Source: Sacculina carcini
Taxonomy: Eukaryota; Arthropoda; Thecostraca; Sacculinidae
Direction of reading: 5' to 3'
Length of the DNA: 64,000 nucleotides
Assembly (NCBI GenBank): GCA_916048095.2
Contig: OU696574.1
Location: 6,545,587-6,609,586, forward strand
How positions within the stretch are numbered: the stretch's first letter is position 1; every line of letters begins with the position of its first letter. The notes beneath the pieces are model-generated. The model ran no database searches. It saw nothing but the letters and a program-made list of their open reading frames with translations, and was not told the DNA's origin. Shown here in pieces: positions 1 through 9,885 of the stretch. Position numbers and translations under genes: made by a program.

Positions 1-27
1 AACTGTACGCAATAAAACCACACCATC
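1..27. repeat. 27-bp sequence repeated at 61417-61443
   Basis: This sequence, beginning aactgtacgcaataaaac, lies directly outside the BEL LTR and recurs with one mismatch at 61417-61443, in the same orientation. It is either part of a dispersed repeat or the host sequence into which the BEL element inserted. Only the two copies are visible, so the repeat family cannot be defined. Confidence 0.6.
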
Positions 28-292
28 TGTCGCGGCAAATACACGACCTAAACAAACTCCTGGAACGATCTATCTGCACACAATTTATTCCAAACGGCTG
101 AACGAACGACACAAAAAACACACTCGTGAAAAGTTCTGCTACACCAACCGCGTGTCTGTCCGAACTCAAACAGACGCACGACACACAATATATAAATTAT
201 AAGGCTGCCAATCAACAACAATGTAGATGAAATAAACAATGGAAAAAAGAGCGACATTCTCCCCGCCGTGTAAGGCTCCACCTTACGCAACA
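28..292 (-). repeat. LTR of the BEL/Pao element (265 bp)
   Basis: On the minus strand the segment begins TGTTGCGTAAGG and ends CGCGACA, a short inverted TG...CA terminus typical of LTRs. It contains an AATAAA (in gaataaattgtg) near its downstream end. Its position just downstream of the truncated pol region fits a 3' LTR. No second copy is present, so the boundaries rest on the terminal TGT/ACA and the adjoining 27-bp repeat. Confidence 0.6.
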
Positions 293-2815
293 CACTATTG
301 ATGAACACAAGCGAAAAACGATTCACAGCAAAATAGACACATAAACATGAATATCACACATATGAAGCACGAACGGCAGTCATTACCGACGCCACACCGG
401 CGTGAGCCATCAACAGGTGTTTCTCCCTCACAATCAGCATAGAAACATGATATTTCGGCAAAATAATCGGATGCTTACAGCTATAAGACTGCATCGAATA
501 TTGCAAGCGACCAGTCACTCGCAACAATCCTTTCTCATCCAGAAACGGATGCAATTTGCACAAACAAGAACTTTTTAAGATCTGCATATTTTCCGACAAA
601 CGCTTGATTTCGTAAGAAAAGGCCAATCGCTGCTCATTACGCAATATAGTCAACTTGGCGTCGCGCAGCTCACCACATGTTAAATCCTTGGATACACTCC
701 GCAAGGCAAATTTACATCTGTGTATAAACCTGAATATCCAACCAACAACGCGCACAGCTCGAGAAAGTGTTCCCCAACGTTCAACAGGCAACACTGGCAC
801 GCTGGTGCACGACTGCAAAACAGAGACATCAGAGGTCTGACCTTCAAGTTCACAAACGGTCTCGTTATCCGAAGCAGACAAGCCTACGGAACTGAAATCT
901 TGCTTTAACCAAGCGGGAACAGAAAACCAATAATCTGCCTGAGCAAGGTCTTCGGCAAAGCAACCTCGGGAAACAATATCTGCCGGGTTCAGCTCACCGG
1001 GACAGTGTCTCCAAGAAGAAGGAGCAGTAAGCGATTGAATCTCAGAGACCCGGTTAGCGACGAATGGCTTCCAGCGACCCGAATCGCTTCGAATCCAATG
1101 CAGGGCTATAGCTGAATCTGCCAGCAATACACAAGAGGAAGGTGAGAAAAACAAATAACACGCATCACATATCCAACAAGACGAGCAGCCAACAAGCTAC
1201 CCATGAGTTCCAATCGAGGCAGAGTCATACGCTTGAGCGGAGACACTCTGCTCTTGGATACCACAAAAGCTACAATCACTCTACCATCTGTCTGAACAAC
1301 TCGAAAATACAGGACGGCTCCATAACTAGTAAGGCAGGCGTCGCCAAAACTATGAATCTCAAGTTTATCTTCCAAATCTCTCCACTTGCCCTCAGAAGGA
1401 AAGTAACAACGAGGAATACGAAGTCTCCGCAAGATACACAAGCCATTCAGCCATCGCATGAACATAGTGGAAATCTCATCAGTGATTGGATCGTCCCATC
1501 CGCTACCTTCACGCCACAGCTGCTGAAACAGACATTTGGCCATCAACGTAAAAGGCGCAACAAATCCAACCGGATAAAAAATACGAGCGATACAACTCAA
1601 CACAACACGTTTCGAAATAATATTAAACAACGGTAGAGTAGTACAACATATTAAAAACATGTCTATCTGGGGGTTCCAACCCATTCCTAGCACATTCGAA
1701 AAATCATCCTCACTGCCCGATGAGTTTGAAGGAAGGGTGTTCGAAAGAGTCTTACTATTTGAACGACACTTTACCAGTGACATTTTGGCCTTATCCTGAA
1801 CACTTTTGGTTTCAAAAAACAAATTGGCTGCGTCATCAGCCGTGTCTGCTCCAGACAAGAAATCGTCCATGTACAGATTTTCCGAAAGCTCATTTACAGC
1901 ACGAGAGGGAGCCATCAATCTCAAATGATATTTAATTGTCGCACATAATAGAAATGGACTGCAGTTGATACCGAAGGTTACGCGACAAAAACGCATCACA
2001 CGCAGTTTACCTCCATCTGACAGCAAAAATCGATGTACATCTCTCTCTGATTCATGCAGCTGAATCTGCAAGAACGCTTTCGAAATATCTCCACTAACTG
2101 CAAATGGCCACCTGCGAAATCTGATGATGACATCCAACAAATTAGGCAACAAATTTGGCCCACAATTCAGACAATCATTCAAAGAAACACCACTTCTACT
2201 TTTGGCTGAGGCATCGAATACAGACCTTATCCTTGTAGACGAGCTGGACTCCTTGACCACCGGACGATGTGGCAAGTAATGCACACGATTAGCCGCGGGC
2301 ACCATGTCCGAAGAAACCTCCTCAATAACACCTGAATCCTCCATGTCCTGGAACACCTCAGAATACGATTGCTGCAAAGACGGATCAGTAGAAAGTTTCC
2401 TTTCTAGAGAAGACAAACGACGTTTAGTACACTCAAAATTATCTTCTAAGACAGGAAGACTAGCACCAGTTTTCCACGGTAAGTGCACTTCATAACGCCC
2501 AGATTCAGTGCATTGAAAGATTTAAGCACATGATGTTCATCTATATTACAATTATCCACAATACCAACATCCTCCAAAGACCAGAATCTCTTTAGAGATG
2601 ACTCAAGATCGACTGTCAAAAGTTGACAACTAGCGGAAGATGATACATTACCAGACACCGCTCCAGATAGCACCCATCCGAAGCAGGACTCCTGCGCCAC
2701 GAGGCCATCACCAGCAGTGTAGGTCTCAGTGTTCATGAGCTGCCAAAAACAGTCTAGACCAATGAGAATATCCACCTGGTCAACTCTTCCACGTCCAATA
2801 TCTGAGTCAGCACCT
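28..2815 (-). mobile_element. Broken BEL/Pao LTR retrotransposon (partial)
   Basis: On the minus strand the translated sequence shows, in order, the segment that follows the BEL/Pao protease ('DILIGLDCFWQLMN', about 2720-2780), the BEL-type reverse transcriptase ('RSVFDASAKS', 'LYMDDFLSG', about 1500-2490), RNase H with the BEL-typical 'LADSAIALHWI' and 'CPGELNPADIVSRG', and the beginning of integrase ('HPIILPKYHVSMLIVREKH'). An LTR lies at 28-292. Gag and the upstream LTR are absent: at about 2815 the element is joined to an unrelated LINE. It is a fossil with several breaks. The family call rests on the RT and RNase H motifs, which differ clearly from those of the Ty3/gypsy elements elsewhere in the window. 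Confidence 0.85.
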
Positions 2816-3796
2816 CCACCTCGTATGCATTACCATATTCACAACACACAATCTGCAATTCCAACCGAAATTCTGCAAAATTACTATGAATTCAAATCAT
2901 CTCATTCTGATTCTACGTTCATATTCACCGACGGCTCGGTGCAGTCCAACCTGTCGGCCTGTGCTGCAGTTGTACCTTGCCGTTCCATCGAAATTTCTCA
3001 CCGTCTCCCAGACCACACTACTATTTTCACTGCTGAACAGTTTGCCATATATCAGGCCCTCGAAATTGTCCAAACTGAAAAATTTAACCGTTCAATCATT
3101 GTCTCTGACTCGCAAACAGCAATTAAATCTCTTATAGACCCTCACAACGCTCTATCAATTAAATCGGCTACTCTTTACATTGATTTGGCATCCCAATTTG
3201 ACATATCCTTCCTATGGGTCCCCAGTCACTCCGGTATCACTGGCAACGACCTGGCCGACTCCGTTGCCAAACAGGCTTTACAGCACACACACATCACCTA
3301 TCCTCCGCTATCCCCATCCGATCTCATGAATTCTCTTTCTCACCGCGTCTCCTCCTACTGTCTTGATACCATGCCTTATCCATCAGCACATTTCTCTCAT
3401 CAGTCTATGCATTACATCACACGCGGCCACAAGGATCCTCCGTGTCACGGCTGACTACACACAGCCATCACCAGACTCCGCATCGGACACACTCTTCTAA
3501 CACACAGCCACATCTTTCGACACAATCCTCCTGCACTATGCGCCATATGCAGCACCACGCTCGACATACAACACGTTCTGCTCCACTGTCCCAAATACAG
3601 AACTCAACGTCACCTCCTATTACACAGCTTTCCGCAAAATACATCCATATCTCTGGATCTACTTCTGTACAACCCTAGATATGTTCCTCACACCTTGAAG
3701 TTCTTGACAGACACAGGACTCACAAATCAAATATGATTACTTCAGAACATTGTCATCACTGCAAATTGTCTACAATAAGTAATATATCACTTTGAC
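2816..3796 (+). pseudogene. 3' end of an I-group LINE: RNase H and C-terminal zinc knuckle
   Basis: This is the 3' portion of ORF2 of a non-LTR retrotransposon. RNase H spans about 2900-3290: 'FIFTDGSV' carries the first catalytic Asp, 'TAEQFAIYQAL' the Glu, 'IVSDSQTAIKSL' the second Asp, and 'WVPSHSGITGNDLADSVA' the final His and Asp. Downstream, in another frame, come 'LRIGHTLLTHSHIF' and a CCHC-type motif ('CAICSTTLDIQHVLLHC', about 3535-3590), ending in 'LTDTGLTNQI' and a stop near 3735. RNase H with this tail is typical of the I group; L2/CR1 elements lack RNase H. At least one frameshift lies between the two parts (about 3450). The 5' end is lost at the junction with the BEL element, and a short 3' UTR leads into (CAA)n. 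Confidence 0.85.
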
Positions 3797-3812
3797 AACA
3801 ACAACAACAACG
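3797..3812. repeat. (CAA)n shared by two LINE 3' ends
   Basis: A short (CAA)n run lies exactly where the plus-strand I-group LINE fragment ends and the minus-strand LINE B ends. Read on the minus strand it is the (TTG)n tail of LINE B, following CAAATACACG. Confidence 0.8.
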
Positions 3813-4162
3813 TGTATTTGCTATAGCGCCGGTAAAACACAAGCGCGAAAAACGGAAAACATCAATTGAGATAAAACGACAATTGTAAAGAATATGGGAG
3901 AAATGAGCAAGTAAAAGAAAGAGAAGTCACAAAACAACCAAAATTGGTAAATAGCAAGCACAAGCACAAAGGGCACAGTTCCAAAAAATCAAGTGGTATG
4001 TTCGAACAATAAAATCGACAGAGAATTATTACAGAGAACATTCACAATAGAATAAATAAAGCAGCAAGGAAGGAAAGGAAGCAGTAACTGTGCTCAAGAC
4101 AGGGAAAAATAAGACAACGAGAATTGAAACAATCATGAAACGGAGAAATAGTTCAAACAATA
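3813..4162 (-). other. LINE B 3' UTR
   Basis: Non-coding segment between the ORF2 stop and the (TTG)n tail. Its last ~90 bases (from CAATTGTCGTTTTATC to CAAATACACG) recur almost unchanged at 58255-58328, which identifies the 3' terminus of this LINE family. The terminal GGCGCTATAGC is weakly palindromic. Confidence 0.75.
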
Positions 4163-7068
4163 TCACAGAGAGGCGAAAGGAGAGAGAGAGTGAGAGACGG
4201 GATCAAATGAAATGTCAAAAAGGTACAGGCGAAGCCGATGGCGGAATGACCGAAATGAAGAGGCGCGGGTGATATGAGAGGGAAGAGAATTATACAAGCG
4301 AGGGGCGTAAAAGAAGAACGATTTAGAGGACCAGGAAGATTCATTAGATGCACGAGGACAAGCGAGAGGAAGAGGGCGACGAGAGGAGTGTGAGTCAGTG
4401 GGAGACAAAAGATTAGCAAGATAAGAAGGTTGGTGAGGATCATGCAAAAGCTTGTAAATGAGACAGCAAAGGCGAAAATGAATTCGTGGGATGATAGGAA
4501 GCCAGTGGAGTTGAAAAAGTAGGTGAGACGTGTGGCGAGAAAAGGGAGGATGAAAGACAAATCGACAAGATTGGTTGATCACACGCTGAAGGATTAAGAG
4601 ATGAGAACGAGGAGCACTAAAGTAAAGCGAGTTGCAGTAGTCTAACCTGGGGAAAATGAGAGTATGAACAAGAGTGATGGCGGAATTTTTATCAAGATAG
4701 GGACGTATAGGGTAGAGAGAGCGCAGAATAAGACGACAAGTACGGGCGACAGAAACGATATTGTCAAAGCAGGAGAGCGAAGAGACAAAGATAGAGCCGA
4801 GATTGCGAACAGCAGTTGAGATAGGAAATGGGAGAAGAGGAGGTGAAATACGAGGTGGATGGAGGACGATGAACTCAGACTTAGAAGTATTCAAGTACAA
4901 CTGCCGAGAGGCGGCCCATGAGGAAATTTCAGAAAGTATATCAGAGAGAAAGGAGGGAGTATCAGGAGTGACAGGAATGAGGAATTGGATGTCATCGGCA
5001 TAGATTTTGAAAGTAATGGAATGTTTTCGAAGAACAGGGCAAAGAGAAGACATATAAAGATTAAATAATAGTGGGCCAAGGACGGAACCTTGGGGAACAC
5101 CAGATCGAAGAGGGAAGTGAGCAGAGGTAGAGGAATTGAAGTCAACTGAGTAAGTACGATCAGTGAGGTAAGATTTCAGAAGAGAAAGGGCGGAAGAAGA
5201 TAGACCCAAACAGGAAAGATCACGAATAATAATAGGGTGACTAACAAGATCAAAAGCCGAGGACAGATCAAGTAATACCAAGAGGACAGATTGACGGTAG
5301 GAGAAGTGTGAAAGGGTATCATTACACAAGGAAATAAGTAAAGATTCAGTAGAGTGAGCAGAGCGGAAACCAGATTGACACGGGTCAAGGAATTTAGAGA
5401 TGTAAGGAGAGAGTTGCAATGAAATAGCGGATTCAAGGAGTTTGGAGGGAAGACTGAGGAGAGATATAGGACGGTAATTGGTGAGAGCAGCGGGATCAAG
5501 AGTAGGTTTTTTTATAATGGGTCGAACAATAGCATGTTTGTCTGGCAAGAAAACACCATGCAGAAAAGAAGAGTTGATAAGGTGGAGAAGGTAAGGCACA
5601 AGAGAAGGAAGAGACACAGAAATAGCTCGAAAATTAATTGAGTCCGAGGGAGAGTGGGACATCTTGATTGAAGACAAAAGGTGGAGAATGTCAGGAAGCG
5701 AGACAAAAGAAAATGAAGGAAAATTTTCGGAAGTGCGAGTATGACAGAGGGAGGATCGGAAAGGAGGGATATTCTTTAGAACAGAATCAATTTTTGCAGA
5801 GAAAAAAGACGCAAACTGAGAGGCTGTAAGATCACACGAGGTAGAAGGAGATCGGAGACCGCAGAGAGAATTGAGAGAGGACCAAAGAGATTTAGAAGAA
5901 CGGGAAAGGGAAGCAAGTTTGGATTTGTAAAAATCTTGTTTGGCAATATGTAATGCAGAAACATAAGACGACCGGGCAGAGCAAAGTAGTTCCCAATCCT
6001 GTGAAGATCGAGTTCTACTCCAGACAGTTTCGTCCCGCCGCTGAGTATGTTTAAGAGAATGAAGATGAGAGGAGAACCAAGGGGGAGAGGAAGTGAGAGG
6101 TTTAGACCGAGTGACCAAAGGAAACATAAAATCATTTATACCTGAGAGAACATCTGAAATGGCTGGAAAAATATCGCGGAGAGGGAGCCAGTAGAAGCGG
6201 TCGAGAGGAAGTACGGAAGATAAAAGTGAAGTAAATTTAGTAGGATCAAGCTGTTTGTAATTGCGATATGAGAATGGTGGAGGACAAGCAGCACGGGAGA
6301 AAGGAAGTGAAGAAATCAAGAGGCAATGGTCAGAAATATTTGGATCAGAAGGCAATGTGAAAACATCAGGAGGAGGACGGTCTGAGGAGATAGCGGGAGC
6401 GGGAGAGAGAAATAGGTCAAGAGAATGACCAGATATGTGAGTAGGAGAAGAATTCAAAATTGATAGACCGAGTGCCTGAAGAAGAGAAATGAAGTTTTGA
6501 CAGTAAGGATTATTGGATGGGGAGTCAACCCAGAAATTGAAATCCCCTACGACGATGAAGTCGCTGGAGAAACGCGAGGAGACAGCATCGATGAGGTAAG
6601 AAAATTCGTTAAGGAAAAGAGGAGATGAGCCAGGTGATTATGACGGTAGACTATCAAAAAACAAAATTTAGAGAAAGAAGGAACAGCAAGGGAGAGTGCA
6701 AGGAATTCAAATGAGGAGCAATCCGGAATCAGGTCATTTACAGGAGAAACAGAGAAAGACTTGGAAAATATACAGCCAACTCCACCGCCAGAAGATTTAG
6801 AATGTGAGCGAGATTTGTGCAAGAAATTGTAAGAGGAGGGAATATTTGCAGCGAAAGAAGAAACATCAGAATCGAGAAGCCAGGTTTCAGTTAAACACAA
6901 AATAGAGAGATTGAATGAAGAGATTAAATTACAGATCGGAAGAGTTTTATTTCTGCAGGAACGAATGTTAAGAAGCCCAATGGAAAGATGAGAAGGACGG
7001 GATGTTGGAGAGAAAGTAATAGGGGTAGCAACAGTAGAGTGAGAGGAGTGGTGAGAAAGGGGAAGTAG
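4163..7068 (-). pseudogene. LINE B ORF2: endonuclease and reverse transcriptase (one frameshift)
   Basis: ORF2 directly follows the ORF1 stop in the same frame and has no AUG before the endonuclease motifs 'GLLNIRSCRNK' and 'LCLTETWLLD'. The endonuclease continues with 'FIVVGDFNFW' and 'SDHCLLISS'. The reverse transcriptase (about 5680-4900) shows 'YRPISLLSLPSKLLE', 'LVLLDLSSAFDLVSH' (catalytic Asp), 'GVPQGSVLGPLLFNLYM' and 'YADDIQFL' (YADD box). The C-terminus runs to 'SFRSFRHRLRLYLF', typical of L2/CR1, without RNase H. A single-base frameshift near 6640 (between 'IVYRHNH' and the 'GSSPLFLNEF' segment) splits the endonuclease; otherwise the 764-aa RT frame is uninterrupted. The protein would prime cDNA synthesis at nicked target DNA. 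Confidence 0.88.
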
Positions 7069-7071
7069 TCA
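7066..7071 (-). promoter_or_regulatory. UGA CUA stop context between ORF1 and ORF2 of LINE B
   Basis: On the sense (minus) strand the ORF1 end reads GCT TGA CTA CTT. UGA followed by CUA is the best-known leaky stop context in eukaryotic and viral readthrough genes. The next open frame (ORF2) is in phase, and no in-frame AUG precedes its endonuclease motifs. This fits stop readthrough producing an ORF1-ORF2 fusion. The alternative is that the element normally has one fused ORF and this TGA is a decayed CGA codon. Confidence 0.5.
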
Positions 7072-8136
7072 AGCCTGAGGAGAAGCAACAGGAGAATCAT
7101 CAGTCGCAGTGCGGAGGCGAAGAGAATTACGCACACCGATGAATGAAGGGCAAGAGGAGCTGAAAGACGAGTGGGAGTGAGGACGTCCTGCCTGAGCACA
7201 GTTGCGGCATTTAGCTGCCCCAGTACGATCACATTGAGAGGACCGATGAGGACCTGCACAATGTCCACAAGATTCAGGGTGATTACAGTGGATGGCCTTG
7301 TGGCCCAGACCAGCACAGCGGAAGCAGCGAGCTACCCAGAAGCGGTCGTACACCGCACACGACTGCAAGCCCACGAACAACCGGTCTCCCATAGAGCGGA
7401 TCAGAGAGCGGCATTTCGGTGACAAAGAAAACACCGCATGAACGCCTGAGGTCTTGGGTTTCGTCAAGAGAAGCAGATGAAGTTCAGAGGACGAGACAGC
7501 CGACAGAAATGATTTTTTCCTCTTGAGGGAGGCGACTATATCTTCGGCTGAAATATCGACAGGCACATGCGCAAGCGTAATCCTAGGCTGCCGAGGAGAG
7601 TCCGCCGGAACACTGACGTCAGTATCGGGCAGCGCCGAGCGAACGCAATCAGCGGCACGCACAGCATCAGCAGACGAATTGCAGCGCAGAACAAGCCCAC
7701 CGCTGGCAGTCGGGCGAGAACTTGCAACCGGGACATCCGCGAGTGCCGGAGCCACCGACTCAGCGACCACAGGAGAAGAACCACGCGACTTGACAACGAC
7801 AGTATAGGAGCGCACAGGGACTCTCTCAGTACCCGTCAACGGAAATGCAGAAATCGGCGGAGGAGAGACCGAGGCAGTCGCCAGCGAAGACATTTTCGAC
7901 TCTATGGAGGACAGCCGGGCACCGAAACCACCCACATTGCCGGCAATGTCAATGGCCAGCTTGGCGCGACCAATGCATGGAGAGCAAATCCAATTGATGG
8001 ACTTAAGAGAGTCCAGCTTCACCCCCTGCAACGACGCGCACTTAGTGTGCGCCCATGAGTCACAGAGCGAACATGTGACACATCTCGTGGAGTCACCACC
8101 GCCGGTCTTGCATATGACGCAGATGTCCGTGGTCAT
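7069..8136 (-). CDS. LINE B ORF1 protein: PHD-like finger plus CCHC knuckles
   Basis: This is probably the nucleic-acid-binding ORF1 protein that packages LINE RNA. I chose the start 'MTTDICVICKTGG' because the finger begins immediately after it; the frame is open a further 16 codons upstream. Residues about 5-55 form a C4HC3 PHD-like finger (CVIC, CVTCSLC, WAHTKC, WICSPC). A Ser/Ala-rich linker follows, then a globular region around 'PRITLAHVPVDISAEDIVASL', then zinc knuckles ('CFRCAGLGHKAIHC', 'CGHCAGPHRSSQC', 'CRNCAQAG'). The protein is about 355 aa and ends at TGA. The downstream ORF2 continues in exactly the same frame, so this may be the short product of a larger ORF1-ORF2 reading frame. 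PHD-bearing ORF1 proteins are known in CR1/L2-group LINEs. Confidence 0.8.
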   Translation of the reverse strand: MTTDICVICKTGGGDSTRCVTCSLCDSWAHTKCASLQGVKLDSLKSINWICSPCIGRAKLAIDIAGNVGGFGARLSSIESKMSSLATASVSPPPISAFPLTGTERVPVRSYTVVVKSRGSSPVVAESVAPALADVPVASSRPTASGGLVLRCNSSADAVRAADCVRSALPDTDVSVPADSPRQPRITLAHVPVDISAEDIVASLKRKKSFLSAVSSSELHLLLLTKPKTSGVHAVFSLSPKCRSLIRSMGDRLFVGLQSCAVYDRFWVARCFRCAGLGHKAIHCNHPESCGHCAGPHRSSQCDRTGAAKCRNCAQAGRPHSHSSFSSSCPSFIGVRNSLRLRTATDDSPVASPQA

Positions 8137-8280
8137 GGCGTAGGCGATGCGAAATTCGGGTTTGAAGTGAGTATGCGCGCACAAATGCCAACCACCAGTT
8201 TACTATTCACAATACAACACTACTCGCGACACAACAATTCTCGCAAAACAGCACCACACGCGACGCCCGAGTTAATACTG

Positions 8281-9334
8281 AATTGTTTAGTGCATATCAT
8301 ATCAAAGTGATCTAAACTCGCGTGATCTCAATTTGAAATTTCACTGTTTGTAGAAAACTACGAAGGTCTACTTCAGATTTTTAATTGGTGAAATTTCTCT
8401 GATTTAATTGGTGACTTTCTCTGATTTATTTTCCTATGCTTCTTTCTTGATTGAAAAAAATAACACAAAAAAGCCGTTGCGTCATGTATCTGTTTTTTTT
8501 CTCACTATGAACTCAATTCAATTATATCTTCATTTCAACAAATATCTAGTATCTGTACATATAAGGATAATCGTATTACTGCTCTAGATATTCCCTCTAA
8601 CTTGAGTTATTTTTATAGCTTTAGGTTAAGGCAACACGAGTAGCATGCATCTATGGAGACTACCCACTTAGTGACAATGGCATTTTGATACAGACTTCAC
8701 GGCCGCTCTCAACCTCTACATAATTCGACCCGTGCCATGGGCGCGCGAAGACCATACCGGAGCTAAAAATGTCCCTTTGAGACAATCCGCTAGAGGGCTC
8801 TGAAACTGGCCGTTTGAGACAAAAAGCGAAAGTGCGGGAAATGCGCTAAGCAGAGCCTGTGATAATAAGCCGTTCCTCGCGTTTAACGTAGGTTAGGTTT
8901 GGTTAGGTTAGGTTAGGTGGGCTGCTTAGGTTTGGTTAGGTTAGGTTAGGTTGGTTAGGTTAGGTTAGGTGACAAGACCAGCATGTTCATATTTATTGAC
9001 AATTTATTATTGCCATGTCTCGCATTCTGACTTGAGTGCCGTTTCTTATAATACATGCCAATGCAACGCCAAGTTTCAGCGCCCTATGTAGGATTTTGTC
9101 TCGAATTTCAAATTTTAGCTCCAGCACTAGTTAAACTTGTGTGCGCCTATGCTGCCTTCCGGACTAGGACGGCAAAGAGAGAGTATGAGAATTAGGCTTC
9201 AAAATGACACTGCCGCTAACAGGTCTATATCCTGCATCTATGATGCTTGTGTAACAAAAGAGTTGCATTGTGTGATCCCTGCATCTGAGCCTAACCTGTG
9301 CTATATGCAGTAACCAATAACAACAGCAACTGTG
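8281..9334. other. Non-coding interval with no gene seen
   Basis: AT-rich first half, then ordinary composition. No ORF of interest, LTR or tRNA is visible. The only structured part is the TTAGG-like tract listed separately. Confidence 0.6.
8884..8972 (+). repeat. Interstitial TTAGG-like telomeric repeats
   Basis: Several runs of GGTTAGGTTAGGTTAGG interrupted by GGTTTGG and GTGGGCTGC variants. TTAGG is the ancestral arthropod telomeric unit. The tract is short and imperfect and lies inside ordinary sequence, so it is an interstitial tract or a derived dispersed repeat, not a chromosome end. Confidence 0.7.
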
Positions 9335-9694
9335 TTTGTGGACTCCGTGGTGCAGTTGTTAGCACACCCGCCTCACAAGCGGGAGGTCCGTGGTTCGAAA
9401 CCCGGCGGAGCAGAATTTCATTGGGCGAATTCTACAATCCCACAGCCCCTGTCAACCCAGCAGTAAATGGTACCAGATATCAGTCATGAGTTGTGCCATG
9501 CATTCTGGGGAGGTGGCCCTCTCTAATACGTCTTACGTCCTTGTGGCGCCATAGCGTGGAGAGGGTCGGTTCTGCGGTGGCAGCGAGCTGCACGGGGCAC
9601 GCCTGTGTGTTCATAAGCTTCGGCTTCTTCCCGTGTAGCAGCTGCCACTTAGGCATTTAACCTTTTAACCTTTTAACAACAACAACACAACAAG
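9335..9694 (+). mobile_element. tRNA-Val-headed SINE, copy 1
   Basis: The head (9341-9412) folds as a tRNA-like sequence. It has an A box (TGGTGCAGTTGTTAGC), an anticodon stem CCCGC/GCGGG around CTCACAA (anticodon CAC, Val), and a perfect B box (GGTTCGAAACC). The T and acceptor stems are imperfect, so this is not a working tRNA. The tRNA-unrelated body (9413-9655) contains GCATTCTGGGGAGGTGG and ends in CATTTAACC repeats and (AAC)n. A second copy in the opposite orientation at 22978-23308 matches from head to tail. Transcription by RNA polymerase III from the internal A/B boxes is the expected mode; the (AAC)n tail suggests mobilisation by one of the local LINEs. Confidence 0.85.
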
Positions 9695-9727
9695 TAACAA
9701 GTTGCTTGGTGAAAATGGGGGCATCGA

Positions 9728-9885
9728 TGTATGCTATATTTACGATCACAATACCACACGAACAATAGGGTAACAACGTCACGACCTGCACACAACCACT
9801 GCTGGACACACACTGACTCGTGGCGGGTAGCGTCATACACGCTAGCCGCGCCCGCGCCCTCTGGGCGGGGCAGCATCACACTACA
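9728..9885 (-). repeat. LTR (3') of gypsy 3
   Basis: 158 bp, TGTATGC...CACTACA on the plus strand. It pairs with 14413-14570 and is flanked by ATCGA. Confidence 0.93.

Larger units (their letters stand above)
3800..8280 (-). mobile_element. Nearly full-length L2/CR1-type LINE (LINE B)
   Basis: A non-LTR retrotransposon on the minus strand: 5' UTR (about 8280-8137), ORF1 with a PHD-like finger and zinc knuckles, ORF2 with an apurinic-type endonuclease and reverse transcriptase but no RNase H, a 3' UTR of about 340 bp, and a (TTG)n tail. The 3' end, GGCGCTATAGCAAATACACG followed by (TTG)n, resembles the GCGCTATA-type end known from L2-clade LINEs. A 100-bp copy of this same 3' end is inserted at 58255-58357, showing that the family mobilised recently. 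The only clear damage is one frameshift inside the endonuclease domain (near 6640). A related, 5'-truncated element lies at 43364-46390. Confidence 0.88.

Noticed and set aside
8884-8972. Chromosome end (telomere)
   Set aside because: The tract is under 100 bp, degenerate, and flanked by ordinary sequence and TEs on both sides.
9341-9412. tRNA-Val gene
   Set aside because: A and B boxes and a CAC anticodon stem are present, but the acceptor and T stems mispair and a long SINE body with a second genomic copy follows. It is the head of a SINE.
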